Origin: Desmodus rotundus | Lineage: Eukaryota > Chordata > Mammalia > Chiroptera > Phyllostomidae | Length of the DNA: 64,000 nt | Assembly: GCF_022682495.2 (NCBI RefSeq) | Contig: NC_071397.1 | Span: 28,659,427 to 28,723,426 of the forward strand | Direction of reading: 5' to 3' | Part shown: positions 34,621 through 46,740 of the stretch, one piece after another | Layout: every line of letters begins with the position of its first letter | Numbering within the stretch: position 1 is the first letter of the stretch | Translations under genes and position numbers: made by a program | Notes under the pieces: model-generated | Databases searched by the model: none | What the model was told of the DNA's origin: nothing | What the model saw: the letters and a program-made list of their open reading frames with translations, nothing else

Positions 34621-35704
34621 ATGAGGAGCAGACAATAGGGATGAGTAACAGGTAAGGGTCTGCTATTTTTCATAAGCAGCCCTGAAGAACCATTTAACTT
34701 TTCAACTTGTGTATGTATATCTTAAAAAAAAATTAAAGGCAAATTTATGGAAAGCATTATATAATAACATGTCAGAATTGGTAGAAAATATAAAATATGA
34801 ATTTGAGTTATGTGAGAAAGGAGGACAGAACAAGAGTTGAGGGAAGAATCAAGAGGAATTTGAGAAAGGCAGAGAGGATAAAGCTGGGTGAGAAGGCATG
34901 AAGAGGAAGCCTGATTGCAAGCCCCATGGGAGCATGACAAGTCTACAGTAGTGCTTCTGTCTCTTTGGTGACTTTGTACAAATTAGAAAAGGACAACCCT
35001 TCCTGGGTGGACACTTTCCAACATAGGGCATATGGCTTGGCAAGTAGGTCACACACTAGATTTCAGTCACCTCCCACCTACCTGGCCAAGAGTTCTTGTA
35101 TAGAGAAAAAATCCTACACAAACCATTCTCAAGAGCTCTGCTGGGCTGCATTCTAGGGGAAGTCAGTGAAAACAGGACCAGTCCATTCACCCTCCACAGG
35201 CCCTGAGGATGTGTTTCCAGCAGCTCTAGACCAGCAAGATCCCAGTTCCCTTCAAGAAGTAAGACTAGAAAAATGGAGGGCAAGGCAATGTGAATGACCA
35301 CTCTCAGACCTATACCTAATCTAATAGAAGACAGATACTAAAAATGAGAAGACTTGAAGGTGAGAAGGAAAAGGATCAATGCCTAAAGGAAAAAATGGCA
35401 AAAAAGGTGGAGACTCATGATGAAAATACGTATATATATCTGGTGGCAGATGCTTTCCTATTATAAAAGAAGGGAAAGAGTTCTAGAGTAGACAGCAAAA
35501 GGACACAAAAAGAGTCTAAAGAGCTTCATAATTTGACTTACGATCAGCATCAACTGCCTGTGGACAAGTAGAAAGCACAACACAAATGGTATTGCTCACA
35601 GGTACACACACAGCCCCTGCACACTATCAGTGGCACCTCTCAGGTTTAGGAGATTTGCTTTCATCTCATGCATGCCATTCAAAAAATAACACCACTCCTA
35701 GAGG
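34621..35704. other. Intergenic, nothing recognised
   Basis: About 1.1 kb of unique-looking sequence without gene signatures. Confidence 0.45.
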
Positions 35705-36075
35705 ACTTATTATAGTTATCCATTCAATCCACAAATAGTCATACTGAAGGTCTCCTGTGTGCCCGGAGCCATTCTGACAGCTGGAGACACGGCGGTGAAA
35801 AGAGATATGGTCCTAGACCAGCTTGTAGTATTGTGCTGGAGACTGCTGTTAGGCAGGAATTCCCCAAATAAATGTTATGAAGAGAAGTGTTAGCACACAG
35901 TGCCATAAGAGTGTGTACGAGAATTTTACCCGGTTGTAAATAGTGAGGACTGAGCAGCAATCTGATGATGAAGACGTGTTACATGTTATGTGGGTGAAAA
36001 GAGAGGGTAGAAAGATCAGCACGTGCAAAGGCCCTGTGGGGAGAGGAAAACATGGACCATGAAGTGTCCAAAGGG
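35705..36075 (-). repeat. L2 LINE fragment, antisense
   Basis: Antisense L2 landmarks: CCATTCAATCCACAAATAGT, GAGCCATTCTGACAGCTGGA, GATATGGTCCTAGACCAGCT and AGCACGTGCAAAGGCCCTGT. Confidence 0.75.
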
Positions 36076-36257
36076 GGCCTGTGCTAAAAAAAAATACACG
36101 AAAACTTGGGACGTGTTTGAGTCTTAACAATAGCTAAACCAAACGGTGCCTTGGAGGTAATGTTACAGAACTCTCTTTCCCAAGAGAAAGTGGAAGCTTT
36201 TAAATGTTTTTAAATAGCCCTGTGGGGCGTTCTGATCTGCCTTTGGAAAACTTTACT

Positions 36258-37746
36258 CTGGAAAGTCCAAGATGGCAGCGGCCAAAGAGGATGCTAAACC
36301 CGAGCCCACCTGTGAGCAAACTCAAATGCACAGGTGTGTAAGTAACAGTTACTCCTGTGAAGCACCTGAGCGCTAAGTGAAAAGGCTGGATAGAAAAGGC
36401 AGGAGAGGAAGCTGCGGGAATGCTCCAGGGCAAGGAGCCTGGGAGGCCAGGTTACACTCCCCCATGCCACTTTGATAGGCCTCAGGGGTTCTATTGGGGG
36501 ACACTTTGGCCTCCCTTCAAGGGCCTTCACAGTTACGTTGTACATTGCTTGGAGCTGTGACTTCGAGCCAAGGGAGCAAGCCAGAAAAACAGGGAATTGT
36601 CATAGCTGCCCTCCCCCCCTGCAGAGAGCGGCTCTTACCCCCAAGCAGGTACCTTGAGCCCATGCTCTGTTCCACCGCTTCCCAGCAACCTGGCACTTAG
36701 AGCAGCAGCGAGGGCAGCTCCATGTGGGACCACTTTCTGTACAACGAATAAGAGTGAGACTATACAGAGAAGACTGGAGCCAAGGGGAAACTCTCTGGGA
36801 CCTACGGGAATTCTCCAGGGTCAGAGGTGGGCGCCATGGTTTCTATTCCCTCCCCATCCATAGGGTTCACAGGGCTCCATTGAGGTGCCTGGCCTGCCTG
36901 CAAAGTCTCTGAAGTGGGTTCCCTGACATATCACATCACCTGAGCCTATCTCAGCCCGGGACAAAGGGAGCAGGCAGGACCAACAGGGCATTACCACATG
37001 CACTTTATCTCTCTACCCGGAGCCACTCTCTACCCGGAGCCTGTACTCCAGATGCCTTAGGCACCCACTTGGCTTCAACCTGCCTAAACTACCTAGCCAC
37101 ACACTGTCTATACTCAGAGCCCACTTCTACATCAGGCCACTTTTCTGAGACTAGTTTGTCTAATTCACATAAACAGAGAGTCAAAATGAAAAGACAGAAG
37201 AATATTTTCTCAAATGGGGAAACAAGAAAAATCCCCAGACAAAATCACCAGAAAAACAGAGATAATTTGCCTGATAAAGAATTCAAATAAGTGGTCATAC
37301 AGGCTCTCTCCAAACTTGAGAGGAGTAAAGGAACTTAGGAGAACTTCAACCAAGAGTTAGAAAGTAAGAGAAAGAATCATGCAGACCTGAAGAATACAAT
37401 AACAAAATAAAAACGCATTAGAAGGAAATCAACAGTAGATTAGCTAATACAGAAGAAGGGACCAGCAACCTAGAGAAAGGCTAGTGGAAATCAACCAATC
37501 AGAACAGCAGGAAAAAAATGAATTAAAAAAATGATCAAGATGGTTCAAGGCAACTCTGGGATAGCATCAAGCACTCAAACATTTGTATTAGAGGGATCCC
37601 GGAAGAATGACAGAAAGGATCAGAAACTGTATTTAAAGAAATAATGGCTGAAAACATGTCTAATCAAGAAAAGAAGACAGACATCCAGGTCCGGGAAGCA
37701 CAGAGCATTCCAAGAAGATGAACCCAAAGAGGCCCATACCAAGATG
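36258..37746 (+). mobile_element. Second L1 LINE: 5'UTR and first part of ORF1
   Basis: Starts near GTCCAAGATGGCAGCGGCC, a 5'UTR start of the L1 kind, with about 0.9 kb of GC-richer 5'UTR. ORF1 text starts near 37187 (AAAATGAAAAGACAGAAGAA) and passes CCTGATAAAGAATTCAAATA, GGCAACTCTGGGATAGCATC and AGAAATAATGGCTGAAAACA. Many stops. A short tandem CTCTACCCGGAGCC occurs at 37010-37040. Confidence 0.75.
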
Positions 37747-37748
37747 TA

Positions 37749-37873
37749 TAGGGTGGGCAAAAGTAGGTTTACAGTTGTGAGTATGCAAAATACAGAGTTT
37801 ATTCTTATATTACTTATTAATTATTATATATTTTCCATATGAACAACTGTAAACCTACTTTTTCCCATTCCTG
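37749..37873. mobile_element. Mariner-derived MITE, 125 bp
   Basis: Nearly perfect terminal inverted repeats of about 30 bases: AGGGTGGGCAAAAGTAGGTT on the left and, reversed, CAGGAATGGGAAAAAGTAGG on the right. Both continue TTTACAGTTGT. The core is AT-rich and noncoding. TA dinucleotides flank both ends (37747-37748, 37874-37875), as for Tc1/mariner. It interrupts L1 ORF1, so it is younger than that L1. Confidence 0.9.
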
Positions 37874-37875
37874 TA

Positions 37876-38108
37876 GTGTAGTTAAAATGGCAAAAGTAAA
37901 AGAGAGGATCTTGAAGGAAGGGAACAAAAAACAAGTTACATGCAAATCAAAGCCTATATGTCTCTCAAGTAATTTCTCAGCAGCAACTTTAACACTCCTT
38001 TAGCAACTCCTGGAAAGGAGTTGAAGGACATCTTTAAAGTACTTAAAGAAAGTAACCTACAGTCCAGAATAATTTGCCCAGCAAGGTTTATCATTCAGAA
38101 GTGAAGGA
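37876..38108 (+). mobile_element. Second L1: ORF1, middle part
   Basis: ORF1 text resumes with TTAAAATGGCAAAAGTAAAA and continues to AATAATTTGCCCAGCAAGGT and ATCATTCAGAAGTGAAGGA, where the SINE enters. Confidence 0.8.
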
Positions 38109-38282
38109 AGACCAAGGGGTCACCGTTTTGATTCCCAGTCAGGGCACATGCCTGAGTTGTGAGCCAAGTCGGGCCCCCAGTAGGGGGTGTGCAAGAGCCA
38201 ACCACACACTGCTGTTTCTCTCCCTCTCTTTTTCCTTCCCTTCCCTCTCTCTAAAAGTAAATAAATAAAATATTTTTTTTAA
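38109..38282 (+). mobile_element. VES-type bat SINE, 5'-truncated
   Basis: Begins inside the tRNA-like part (TTGATTCCCAGTCAGGGCAC is the region just after the B-box). It continues with a GGCCCCCAGTAGGGGGTGTG block and a CT-rich segment, and ends ATAAATAAAATATTTTTTTT. A 10-bp duplication AAGTGAAGGA flanks it (38099-38108, 38283-38292). About the first 50 bases of the family are missing. Confidence 0.9.
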
Positions 38283-38292
38283 AAGTGAAGGA

Positions 38293-38965
38293 GAGATGAA
38301 AAGTTTCCTAAACAAGCAAAAACTAAAGGACTTCATCACCATTAAACCAGCCTTATAATAAATATTAAAGGGTCTTATTTAAGCAGAAAAGGAAAGGTCA
38401 CAACCAGAAATAGAAAGATAGGAGTAAGAAAAAAACCTAACAGGTAAAGCCAAATACTTAATAAATACAGCAATCTGATATTTAAAAAGCTACTACAAAG
38501 GTAAAAAAAAAAAAAGGTATCAAACTTCAATTCAAACTAGAATGAGTAGTTAGGAAATACACAACACAAAATTCTAAAATATGACATCAACACCATAAAG
38601 CATGGAGGAATAAAAATGTCGTTCTTATAAAATATACTCAAACTTAAATGTCTATCAGCTAAAAAAAAAGACTGCTATAAAGAATTATATGCACAAATCT
38701 TATGTGTATATAAAACCTACAAAAGATGTATAAGAACAGTGAGAAAGGAATGTAAACAAAGCACTAAAGAAAAACAGCAAACCACAAGGCAAGAGATCAA
38801 GAGAAGAAGAAAGGAACAGAGTACAACTGTAAAAACAACCTAAAAACAATTAAGAAAATGACAATAAGTACAGACTTATCAATTACTACTTTACATGTAA
38901 ATGGATTAAGTGTTCCAATAAAAAGACATATGGTGGCTGAGAAAAAAAAAACATTACTCTGGATA
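38293..38965 (+). mobile_element. Second L1: end of ORF1, inter-ORF region and start of ORF2
   Basis: After the SINE: AAACTAAAGGACTTCATCAC and TAAATATTAAAGGGTCTTAT close ORF1. From about 38855 ORF2 begins (GTAAATGGATTAAGTGTTCC; AAAAGACATATGGTGGCTGA), and L1 similarity ends at about 38965, so most of ORF2 and the 3'UTR are absent. Confidence 0.75.
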
Positions 38966-39004
38966 TAATGTATAGAATGGGTTGGGTGGAGATAGGTGGG
39001 AAAG

Positions 39005-39500
39005 ATAAATTAGGATGTGGCAGAGTAGGTGAAAGGTGATGGTCACCTGAAATTAGATGGTGACTGAAAAGATGGAGAGAGGTGACTAAATAAGCATTAT
39101 TTATGTGGTAAAATAAAAAGAAGAAAACAGAATGGGCTGAATGCAAGGAGGGGGGGAAAGGGAGGTGTCAAAAACAGCTAGCTGATATCTAGATTCTGCA
39201 ACTGGATGGGGGGTGGTGGCAATCATTGAGTACACCTCTGAAGAAGGTCTTGAGAGAAAAATGAGGGACTAAGAGCATGTGTTTCATTTTGGGCTTATTA
39301 AATTGGAGATGGCTTTGGGACGCTCAACAGAAGATGTCAGGTAAGGAGATGAACACTCAGTTTACAGCTTAGAGGAGAGGCTTGCACGGGAGAAATACAC
39401 ATGTGAACAATCTGCCCATGGATGGCCACTGAACCTATAGAAAGATGTCATCTCCTATAAAGTGGAGAAAGGAAACAGGAGAACCTGGGAACTTTTACCT
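39005..39500 (-). repeat. L2 LINE fragment, antisense
   Basis: Antisense L2 text: TAGATTCTGCAACTGGATGG, GTGTTTCATTTTGGGCTTAT, GAAGATGTCAGGTAAGGAGA and TTTACAGCTTAGAGGAGAGG. Confidence 0.65.
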
Positions 39501-41649
39501 CTAACATGATGAGGAGGTAGAGGAAGAAGAGCCCTAATAGTGTCAGAGACAAAAAGCACCAAGAAGGAGAAAATAGTAGGATGTCAGGCAGTAGGATGTC
39601 TTTGCTCCTTCCTACTGGTTGTAATGCAAACGTCAAGGTTGTCACTGAAGCAGCCACCATGGCTATGAAACCAGACACTAAGCACAAACGTCAAGTGAGA
39701 GACAAGGTACCTGGTTCCCTGTAAACTCTTGAGTCACCATAAAAGTCCTTGCCTGCCACTGGATCTCTTTCATTTGTGAGAAATATAAATGTCCAGATGG
39801 CTGAAGCATTCATTGTCTTGATCGGCTCCTAATAAATGCATTTGGACCTAATCCTAAACAGCTTAAGGTTGCAACCAGAGCAGGGATTATGGCAGAGGTA
39901 AAATCCCAATGAGACTTTAAGGGGGAGGAGGGGTAATAGAAATCAGTTGTTTAACAGAATAATATTCTAAAAGAACAGAAAGTAAACTAAGATTCAAAGA
40001 ACTCCATTCTCTATAAAATTTATTAATTTTTAACTGGAAGTGTTAAATTTCATATAGATAGATCAAATAACTTTTCTGTTGCCTGGCCTTTTTGTTTTCC
40101 ATAAAGTTGTACAACTCATTTCTCCCTAACATTTCCTGTTTCATAACATAGAGTTGAGATAGCTTCTAAGATAAATAAGAATATTTATCTCAGAATTTAA
40201 ATTTCAGAGGAGGAGAGACGAGAAGTTGGTGACAGCATCCAGCCCTTTAAGTGGACACAAGCCTCAGGGAACAGACGACTTGTGCATAGACAATGCGGAA
40301 GAACCTGCAGCAGTGAACTCAGAGCTTGTCAGTATTCACTGAGGGATAACAGAGCCTAGGAGATGCACCAGTGCTCAGATGACCAAATGTCCCAGGAATT
40401 CCCAATGAGTTTAGCACTCCTCTCCAGGAGCATTCTAGAATAGATTGTTAAATGAATGGTTTATGAGCATCTTAGGGGAAAAGGGGCAGTGGAATTGCCT
40501 ATCCCCAATACCAGAATAGAATGTTGTATATTCCTTCTTCCTCTCACCTGCCCGTGCTTCTCTTCCTTACGTTTGTCGTTTACCAGGATTCTATGAAGTC
40601 TCCCTTGGCTGGCTCCACATTCTCCTCACGAGTCTATCCCATATACATTCATGGCTTTAACTACGACACCCCAAGGAGAGCCAACGAGACCACGACATCC
40701 CAGAAGTACAGAAGTAGTGACACATTTTCATGTAATTATGCAGGAAGACTTACATTGTGTGAATATCAGGCTAGTGGGGAGAACCACTTCCAATATGGAT
40801 GCAAATGAAAAGTTAACCTGCCTGTAAAAAATAAAATAAAACAGAGAGAGGAAGAGAGGAAATACTTTACTCATTCTCTACTCAATATTGCTCAGCTCTT
40901 CTTTCTTCCTCCCCTCTGAAACTGAATACAGAGCAGCAGCCAAGAGCAAAAGAAAGAGAAAATGGTCAAGTTGGAGGTGGGGAAGCAGACCAGGCATATG
41001 GGAAAAGAAGTAATTCCAGGATTAAGTAATAGCTGAAAGCATATACTTAGGATAAAGCATAAAATAAAGGACCCATGAATACCATAATAATGGCTGTGTT
41101 CTAAAACTGAAATTTGAGCAACTAAAAGCAAATTTATGAGCAGCACTTTCTGGTGTTGGACAAAAACAACATGGACTACAGGGTAGGACCAGGAGGAGCA
41201 GGAGGAAAATAAATAACTACCTTCACTGCATCTGACTGAAGATTTTCACCAGTTTCATAATGAATAAGATCTAAACTTGGATGTGGCTAAATGCCACTGT
41301 TTATCATTTAGAGATTTCTTAAGATTGGATTGAACTTAACTATATTTAGTGCTAATTTCCTACTGTTGACTGTTATTTTCAGCTTATTCTTCAATTATCT
41401 TCTTAAAATCCTGAAGAAAGACCATTGGTAGGTACTTTTATAGGTGAAGCCATCTGGATAAGGTAGACCTGTCCGGATAACTGCAGTTAAGATCCTGCTG
41501 CCAAGAATGAGTGAGCCAGGTAAACAGTACAGGTTACAGAATGCTGCCTTTATAAGGCTCATTCGGTTCCATGCCAGTAATGATGAAATCCCATGATAGG
41601 GTACTCCTTTCCCATTCGGAACTCCTGACTGCTCCACTATCTGTCTGCT
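39501..41649. other. Intergenic, nothing recognised
   Basis: About 2.1 kb without named repeats. An open frame at 40521-40808 (95 codons) has an ordinary composition but no motif, no splice pattern and no polyadenylation context. I leave it as unsupported. Confidence 0.45.
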
Positions 41650-42430
41650 ATACTTTGCTGTCACAAACTCACAAGGAAACAGGGTGGAAGATCCTGTCTT
41701 TCCCTGCACCATTCTCTACCTTTCTCAGTGGTATCCCCATCTTCATTCGTCCAGTCCCATCAAGCTAGATGCCTCGGAGTGAGCCAGCATTCCTCTCTGC
41801 CCACTATCCCCTCCTCATTCCCATCAGTCCCCAAGTCCTGTGGTTACCACCTCCAAAATTCTCTTGTATCAGTCAAATCCACTACAGTATCTCCCTTCCT
41901 TCTGCCACTGTCCTAGTTCAATCCCCCATCCATTTTTGTCCACAGTTATCTTTCTAAAACAAAAATGTATTCTATAGCCATACTTTAGAAAAACTTTTTT
42001 ATGGTTCCTTTCTGCATACTGGACAAAGGCCAGTTCTATAACAAAGCTTTTCAAACTCCTTAAGAATTGAGTTCTACTCTACCACCTTTATCTCCCAACC
42101 TCTCTTTCACTTCCTCCTTCTCTCCCTCGCACCCTCCCTTCACAGAGAAAATCACACACAGACACACCCTCTGATTACCAAAGGCTAAATTTTCTAAATA
42201 CAAGCAGCAAACATTTACCTCCTCAGAGACATAGCACAAGTCTTTCCCTCTGTTCTGGAATTATTGTATTATTATTGACTTTATAAACACCATCAACATT
42301 ATTAATAATGCTGCTGATTCTCAGGCCCAGCTCAAATATCACCACCTCTGATTCCTAAAGACCAAATTAATAGTTGTCTCCTTTGTGTTTTGATACCAAT
42401 TTGATTGCACTGTTGTCCTGGTTCTTTTTT
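41650..42430 (+). repeat. L2 LINE fragment
   Basis: Sense L2 text in order: ACCACCTCCAAAATTCTCTT, CCACAGTTATCTTTCTAAAA, CATACTGGACAAAGGCCAGT, CTTTTCAAACTCCTTAAGAA and CAGCTCAAATATCACCACCT. The copy is diverged and contains insertions. Confidence 0.65.
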
Positions 42431-42944
42431 GAGTGACTGCAATGTACCAGTACTGTTCAGAGGTCAGGGTATTCAGTAAGAATTAATTCGGGAAGGATTA
42501 ATTCAGGTCTAAGGCCAGGCCATTTGGTGAGGGTATTGGCGGCTGGACAAAACACTCCAGAAGTACCACTCAGAAGATGAGGAGTAATGTTGGGGAGGGA
42601 GAAAAGGAAGAGAAAAAGGACTTCCAGGAGCTTATTTCTGTGGCTGCTGTTTCAACATATTCAGTATTTTATCAGTAGATTTGAGGAAGACAGAGGAGGC
42701 ACATCAAACAACTCAACAGATGACACAAAACGGGAAAAATGCCTAAGATTGTAAAGCACTTAATAAGAATAAAATATGTATCAGTAGATTCAAATTCTGA
42801 TTCAAATTCCAAGCCAACACAATGGAATATATATGGGTAATTTGAAGGAGTGCACTTTATGTTCAGAACACTGTAAAATTTCAGGTGTTGTGGGAATAAG
42901 TAGGCTGATCTAACAGCAATTTGTGCGAATTAAATTTAGTTGAA
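42431..42944. other. Intergenic, nothing recognised
   Basis: Unique-looking. ATTAATTCGGGAAGGATTAATTCAGG at about 42482 is a short imperfect direct repeat. Confidence 0.4.
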
Positions 42945-43190
42945 TAAAGTAGGTAATATTTACTGCCTGTAGATTTTGTTCCAAGTATGATGCTAAATAT
43001 TTTATATGCAGTGTCATGTTTTAAATGCTCTCAGCAATACTATTCTTATCCTCATTTTACAGATGAGGAAACTGAGGCACAGAGTGGCTAGTGTAAGATC
43101 ATATAGGTGGAAATGATGAAACCAAGATTTCAAAGCAAGCCCTCTGACTTTGAGGCTTCGTAGTCAACCACTAGGCAAGGCTATCTAGCA
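42945..43190 (-). repeat. MIR SINE, antisense
   Basis: Well-preserved reversed core: CTCATTTTACAGATGAGGAA followed by ACTGAGGCACAGAGTGGCTA, with the 5' part near CAAGCCCTCTGACTTTGAGG. Confidence 0.85.
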
Positions 43191-43884
43191 TGAAAAATGC
43201 TAAGCCAGTTGTAGGATATAGCTGAGTGACATTTTTAAAAAAATAAAACCAGGAAAAAATAAATAGCAAATGAAATATTACATTGTATTAATAGAAATAT
43301 ATTGTGCAGATCAAAGGAGTTAATTTTCAGCTGTAGTTGACTGCTCACTAGCCAACTGAACTGTAATGTTGAGTTTAGTTCGGGAACTACATTTTTAAAA
43401 GAACAGGGACAAACCGGAGAGTACCCAGAGGAAGGCAGTTAGGAACATAAAGGTCCTGAAATTCCGATTTTTGACTGAAACTTTGAAGCTCAGAAGATGG
43501 TTAGCCTAGAGAAACTTCACAAGAAATAAATTAGATTTCAAAAAAAAATCATGTAGGATGGTATTATATTTATTCTACATTGCTATAATGGGCACAATTA
43601 GGACCAAAGATTAAAAGGAATAAGTATTTTGACTCAATGTAATGAAAAACTACTGTAGTGTTTGAGTTGTGAACAAATATAATAGTTCTTCTCACAATGA
43701 GTAAGTTCCTACGGTGGAGTATTCACGGGGAAGCTAGTTGATCATAGTCGGTATAGTGTACAACAGGGTTCTGCATGAGGTTGAAGGTTAAACTAAATGG
43801 CCCCTCTGTTCCCATCTTCTCTACCTTCTCTAAGCTTTGTTTTTCTGAGTGTAATTTGAAAATACTATAATTAATACATATGGT
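43191..43884. other. Intergenic, nothing recognised
   Basis: Text near 43370-43560 (GAGAAACTTCACAAGAAATA) may be an old repeat, but I cannot name it. Confidence 0.4.
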
Positions 43885-44012
43885 GCCAGGTGGGTACTAG
43901 AAATATTGGGGGAATCACTTTGTAAAGTGTGTGATTACCTAATCATTGTACTGTATACCTGAGACTATATTGAATGTCAACTGTAATTGAAAAATAAAAT
44001 TAAAAAAATAAA
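43885..44012 (+). mobile_element. L1 LINE 3' terminus
   Basis: TGGTGCCAGGTGGGTACTAG starts the block, then GTACTGTATACCTGAGACTA and TGTCAACTGTAATTGAAAAA, ending in an A-rich tail. This is the common end of L1 3'UTRs. Confidence 0.85.
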
Positions 44013-44199
44013 CTACTATAGTTTAGTAGAAATGATACATTGCAGGTCTTTGTATAAGAGAGGGCAAAGAGCAGACACTCAGATGATGTGTTCTGTGGTC
44101 TAGCTATGAATGGTATTTCTTTATGTTCAGAGGCTTTCCATGGTCAACATGACCTGTTGATGTGTTTCTGTAAGTGAGAATGTGGTGATTTTACAACAA

Positions 44200-44753
44200 A
44201 GCCTCATAATTCTTTGATACTCCTCTGATGGAGAGGTAGAGTTCCTACCCCTGAAACCAGTGCAGGCTCATGTCTGCTTCAATGCACTGTCAATAGTGTC
44301 GACGGAGATAACCCTGCGTGATACGTGAGGCAGGGTGATAAAAGGTCATGTAGGCTTTTCTTGTTTGCCAGAATGCTTGTGCTTAGAGCCCTGAGCTACT
44401 ACATTGCTTGGACCACCCTGAAGCTACCATGTGGTGAAGAAGCCAAGTCATGTGCAGACATCATGTTATCAGCATACTGGTTGCCACTTTTGGTCTTTGA
44501 GTCACCCATTGAGACATGTGAGTGTAGAAGCCCCCAGTTAAGTAAGGGCTTGGCCATCAAGTCATTCCCACAACCTTTGAGTCCTCCCAGCTGAGGTTCC
44601 AGGCATCGTAGAGCAGAGATCAGCCACCCCTTGCTGTGCCCCGTCAAATCCCTGAACCACAGAATCTATGACCATAGTAAGTGATAGTTATTTCAAACCA
44701 CTGAGTTTGGGCTTGTTTGTTTGTTACACACCAATAATAACCCAAACAGGGTA
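44200..44753 (+). mobile_element. MaLR LTR, MLT1-like
   Basis: The right half carries CCCAGCTGAGGTTCCAGGCA, TCGTAGAGCAGAGATCAGCC, CCACAGAATCTATGACCATA and TTTCAAACCACTGAGTTTGG, then TTGTTACACACCAATAATAA. These blocks in this order are typical of MLT1 LTRs. The left boundary is approximate. Confidence 0.75.
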
Positions 44754-45544
44754 TCATTTCATGTTTATAAGCAAAATTTCTAGACCTATGTGGAGGATAA
44801 AAATCAGTACAGTAAAGCATGTCTGAAAGGAGGGTCATAGCCATTGGTAGTCAGGAAGCACTGATAGCACTGGAGCAAGCAGTCTCCAATGGCACTTGGT
44901 TTAATATAAACCTTTATGCTCGAGAAAATCCACTTTAGGATAGGTCCAGAGGCAGGACTATACTGAAACATTTAAACTACATTATGCACTCATTCATTTC
45001 ACGTTGAATGACATCGTGGTTTTACACAGGGCAATCTGGGTACTGCAAAGGACTGTTTGTTTGCAAGGTAAGCCCCTGTCCTATATAAAAAGTGCCTAAA
45101 GCTATTCCTGAAACCACCAACAGACGTTAGGACTTCTTTATTCTCTCTCATAGATTTTCAGTTAGATAATAACTTTGACTGCTTTCATATAATCATACAT
45201 TAGGTGTAATCACTAAAAAAGACATAGTAAATAGTTTATAATTTCTAACTATTCTTTACCCTTTTATATTCAGGTATACTATTTTATCTACTTGTTAAGT
45301 AAAGTATATGGAACCACAGGCCAGGGCTTTATTTTTTTACATGAATAAGTTAAAGTAAAAATATGATTGCAGAGAAACTAAAAAATCCAGGACCCTCGAT
45401 GCTGCTAATTCCCATGGGCCAAGGCACAAGGGATAACGTGATCAAAGATGAAAAGTCCCCTCTAGACTCTTCCATCCTGTGTGCCTTGAATGGAAACTAA
45501 AAAGTAATCACTGATTACCTCCCATGCACACCCAGCATAGATGG
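44754..45544. other. Intergenic, nothing recognised
   Basis: AT-rich unique-looking sequence. Confidence 0.45.
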
Positions 45545-46375
45545 CAGTAACTGATAGCACACCAAGTATTAACTGAACACCCACTATGTGGTAGGTACTA
45601 TAGTGGTTATGAAAGTCTAGGACTTATGAATTTTTCAGGGAGATGAACTGAGTACACAACACAATTAGAGAATCCTGACAACTCCACTCTTATAAAACAC
45701 ATTCTGAGTTCCAAGCCCCAGGGATAAAAAGAAGAATGAGACACAGCCCTTGCCCGTGTAGGGCTTACATTACAGTCTAAGAGACAGGTGCATAGTCAGA
45801 TAAAATGTCATGTTATAATGAGACAAGTGCCATAGCAGAGATATGAACAAAGTGTCATGGGCTGGTGAGAACACAGGAGAAACACCAAGCTCGGGAGAGT
45901 GAAAAGAGCATTCACAGAGAAGTTGTCATGGAAATCTTGACTGAGGTTTCCAGACACACTAGATAAAAGGGACAAAGGGATAGAATTATAGGACAGGAGC
46001 CTGGTTTCTGGACATGGTGGTTTCTGTGTGGCTAAAGTGAGGGGGCTGCGCCCAACAAACTCTAGCAGTTCTGTGGCAAATGAACCTGAGTGGGGGGCAA
46101 AGTTTGGCCCTGCTCTTTTCTGCTATAGAAAAGAGCAGGAGACTTTGATGTCAGCTGTAGTCATCAAAGAAGTCTTCATGGAAGAGGTGGAACCTGATCT
46201 GGACCTTTGGAATGTGAGTAGGTTGAATAGGTTGATAAAAAAAGATGGTCAGCCTGGGAAGGGAAACGATATAGACAAAAGCAGAGGAGCAGATAACAGG
46301 TGGCACATGCTCAGAGCAGTGGCAGTCAGGAGGCTTGCTGAGCTGGAGAAAAAGGCAAGACATTCACAGAAGTAG
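45545..46375 (-). repeat. L2 LINE, antisense, in two or more pieces
   Basis: Antisense L2 landmarks: ACACCCACTATGTGGTAGGT-type text, CCAAGCCCCAGGGATAAAAA, ACACAGCCCTTGCCCGTGTA, GGGCTTACATTACAGTCTAA, then CTTCATGGAAGAGGTGGAAC and AAAAGCAGAGGAGCAGATAA. The 115-codon open frame at 46028-46375 lies in this L2 and is not a gene. Confidence 0.75.
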
Positions 46376-46559
46376 GAGCCAACACTGGCTATTCCGGGAG
46401 CTGGTCATGGGAGCCAATGAGAATCACGATGAAATGACAAGCACCAATATTTCAAAAAGAGTCAAGATAATACAAAGTACCTTTGCTTAGTTTGCATTTC
46501 TTCCTTTAAAAATAATTATTTTTCTCAAAGAAGGAGGAGAAAATATGGTTGTCTAATGT

Positions 46560-46740
46560 CTACCAATTACTATGCTAAGACACATCACCAAGGATTACTT
46601 AGTTCCCAAAGCCTTCCAACAATGATGTAAATAGTATCCCTATACTTATGATGTGGAATTTGAGGAAATTCAGAGGTTAGCCAATCAGTCACAGGTCAAG
46701 GTTTTGGTCCAAATCTGTTTGACTTCAAAATCTGCATTTT
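46560..46740 (-). repeat. MIR SINE, antisense, diverged
   Basis: TACTATGCTAAGACACATCA, GAGGAAATTCAGAGGTTAGC and GTCCAAATCTGTTTGACTTC keep the reversed MIR order with many substitutions. Confidence 0.55.

Noticed and set aside
38139..38342. Possible tRNA gene from tRNA-like sequence
   Set aside because: The tRNA-like text is part of a truncated VES SINE, lacks the A-box half and cannot fold as a tRNA.
40521..40808. 95-codon open frame in non-repeat DNA
   Set aside because: Slightly more plausible than the others because it is not in a known repeat, but no start context, splice sites or motif.
46028..46375. 115-codon open frame, looks protein-like
   Set aside because: The underlying DNA is antisense L2; no splice sites or promoter, and the protein has no known domain.
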